Assembly (NCBI GenBank): GCA_039927975.1
Contig: JBDSTZ010000156.1
Location: 1-5,492 of the forward strand
Direction of reading: 5' to 3'
Source: JBDSTZ01 sp039927975
Lineage (GTDB): Bacteria > Pseudomonadota > Gammaproteobacteria > Burkholderiales > Burkholderiaceae_D
DNA: 5,492 nucleotides
Shown: in pieces, positions 5,092-5,492 of the stretch
How positions within the stretch are numbered: the stretch's first letter is position 1
Layout of the letters: each line of letters starts with the position of its first letter
Position numbers and translations under genes: made by a program
Notes under the pieces: model-generated
Told to the model about the DNA's origin: nothing
Databases searched by the model: none
Seen by the model: the letters and a program-made list of their open reading frames with translations, nothing else

Positions 5092-5492
5092 ATGAAAATT
5101 TATCCAGTCATCCTGTCCGGCGGGTCCGGTACCCGCCTGTGGCCCTCATCGCGCGCGGTGCTGCCCAAGCAATTGCTGCCGCTGGTGACCGACAAGACCA
5201 TGCTGCAGGAGACTGCGTTGCGGGTGGCCGGCTGGCCCGACCTGATGGCGCCGGTGGTGGTGTGCGGCGACGAGCACCGCTTCCTGGTGGCCGAACAGCT
5301 GCGCGAAATCGGCGTCAAGCCGCTCGGCATCCTGCTCGAACCGCAAGGCCGCAACACCGCGCCGGCGGTGGCGGCGGCGGCCCATTTCCTGACCGCGATC
5401 GATCCCGACGCGGTCATGCTGGTGCTGCCGGCCGACCATGTGATCCTCGACGTCAAGGCCTTCGCCGACGCGGTCCAGCGCGCGCTGCTGAT
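5092..5492 (+). CDS. manC: Mannose-1-phosphate guanylyltransferase, N-terminal part (ManC/AlgA/XanB family; 3' truncated by window edge)
   Basis: This frame has no stop before the right edge and shows 133 complete codons. The opening MKIYPVILSGGSGTRLWPSS leads into the signature GGSGTRLWPSSR...PKQ (residues 10-27), which binds the nucleotide in GDP-mannose pyrophosphorylases. LEPQGRNTAPA (82-92) and LPADHVI (112-118) are equally typical of the family. The enzyme makes GDP-mannose from mannose 1-phosphate and GTP. Many members are bifunctional, with a C-terminal cupin-type phosphomannose isomerase domain and about 470-480 residues in all; whether that half is present lies outside the window. 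ATG 5092 is chosen because it begins the first beta-strand of the fold, with AGAAAG (5079-5084) as a modest ribosome site 7 bases upstream. The start is 11 bases past the preceding stop, so the two nucleotidyltransferase genes are surely cotranscribed. The symbol follows family habit and is not proof of substrate. Confidence 0.92.
   Translation, partial: MKIYPVILSGGSGTRLWPSSRAVLPKQLLPLVTDKTMLQETALRVAGWPDLMAPVVVCGDEHRFLVAEQLREIGVKPLGILLEPQGRNTAPAVAAAAHFLTAIDPDAVMLVLPADHVILDVKAFADAVQRALL

Noticed and set aside
1..5492. CRISPR array, tRNA/rRNA, insertion sequence or attachment site
   Set aside because: I saw no regularly spaced repeats, no tRNA- or rRNA-like sequence, no transposase or terminal inverted repeats, and no integrase. 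Nearly all bases are taken by the six genes.

Overview
This is a GC-rich window of six co-directional genes, all on the + strand and almost without gaps. It reads as the middle of an exopolysaccharide or surface-polysaccharide biosynthesis operon. The GC-rich third codon positions, the ATG/GTG starts with short leaders and the gene set suggest a Gram-negative proteobacterium. A betaproteobacterium of the Oxalobacteraceae type (Massilia/Duganella/Janthinobacterium-like) is my best guess, but this is an impression from family resemblance, not a measured assignment.

Layout: (1) 1-951, C-terminal part of a heparinase II/III-family polysaccharide lyase, cut by the left edge; (2) 975-2081, non-hydrolysing UDP-GlcNAc 2-epimerase (WecB/MnaA); (3) 2078-2818, WecG/TagA/CpsF (GT26) glycosyltransferase, whose GTG start overlaps the wecB stop by 4 bases; (4) an 89-base gap with GC-rich inverted repeats and no convincing promoter or terminator; (5) 2908-3906, UDP-glucose/UDP-GlcNAc 4-epimerase (GalE); (6) 3923-5080, a sugar-1-phosphate nucleotidyltransferase with a C-terminal left-handed beta-helix; (7) 5092 to the right edge, the start of a ManC/AlgA-type mannose-1-phosphate guanylyltransferase.

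How the genes fit together: WecB makes UDP-ManNAc from UDP-GlcNAc. The coupled GT26 enzyme probably transfers ManNAc (or ManNAcA, if a dehydrogenase lies elsewhere) onto a lipid-linked sugar. GalE supplies UDP-Gal, and possibly UDP-GalNAc because its gatekeeper residue is Cys. The two nucleotidyltransferases supply activated sugars, GDP-mannose being the expected product of the second. The lyase at the left would act on the finished polymer, for length control, release or clean-up of the periplasm, by analogy with AlgL in alginate operons. No polymerase, flippase, chain-length regulator or exosortase is inside the window, so the export route cannot be told from here.

Nothing here is an obviously new system. 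The items most worth a second look are the lyase inside a synthesis operon, the Cys gatekeeper in GalE, the adjacent pair of different nucleotidyltransferases, and two local low-GC patches (around 880-980 and 4901-4950) that stand out from the GC-rich background.
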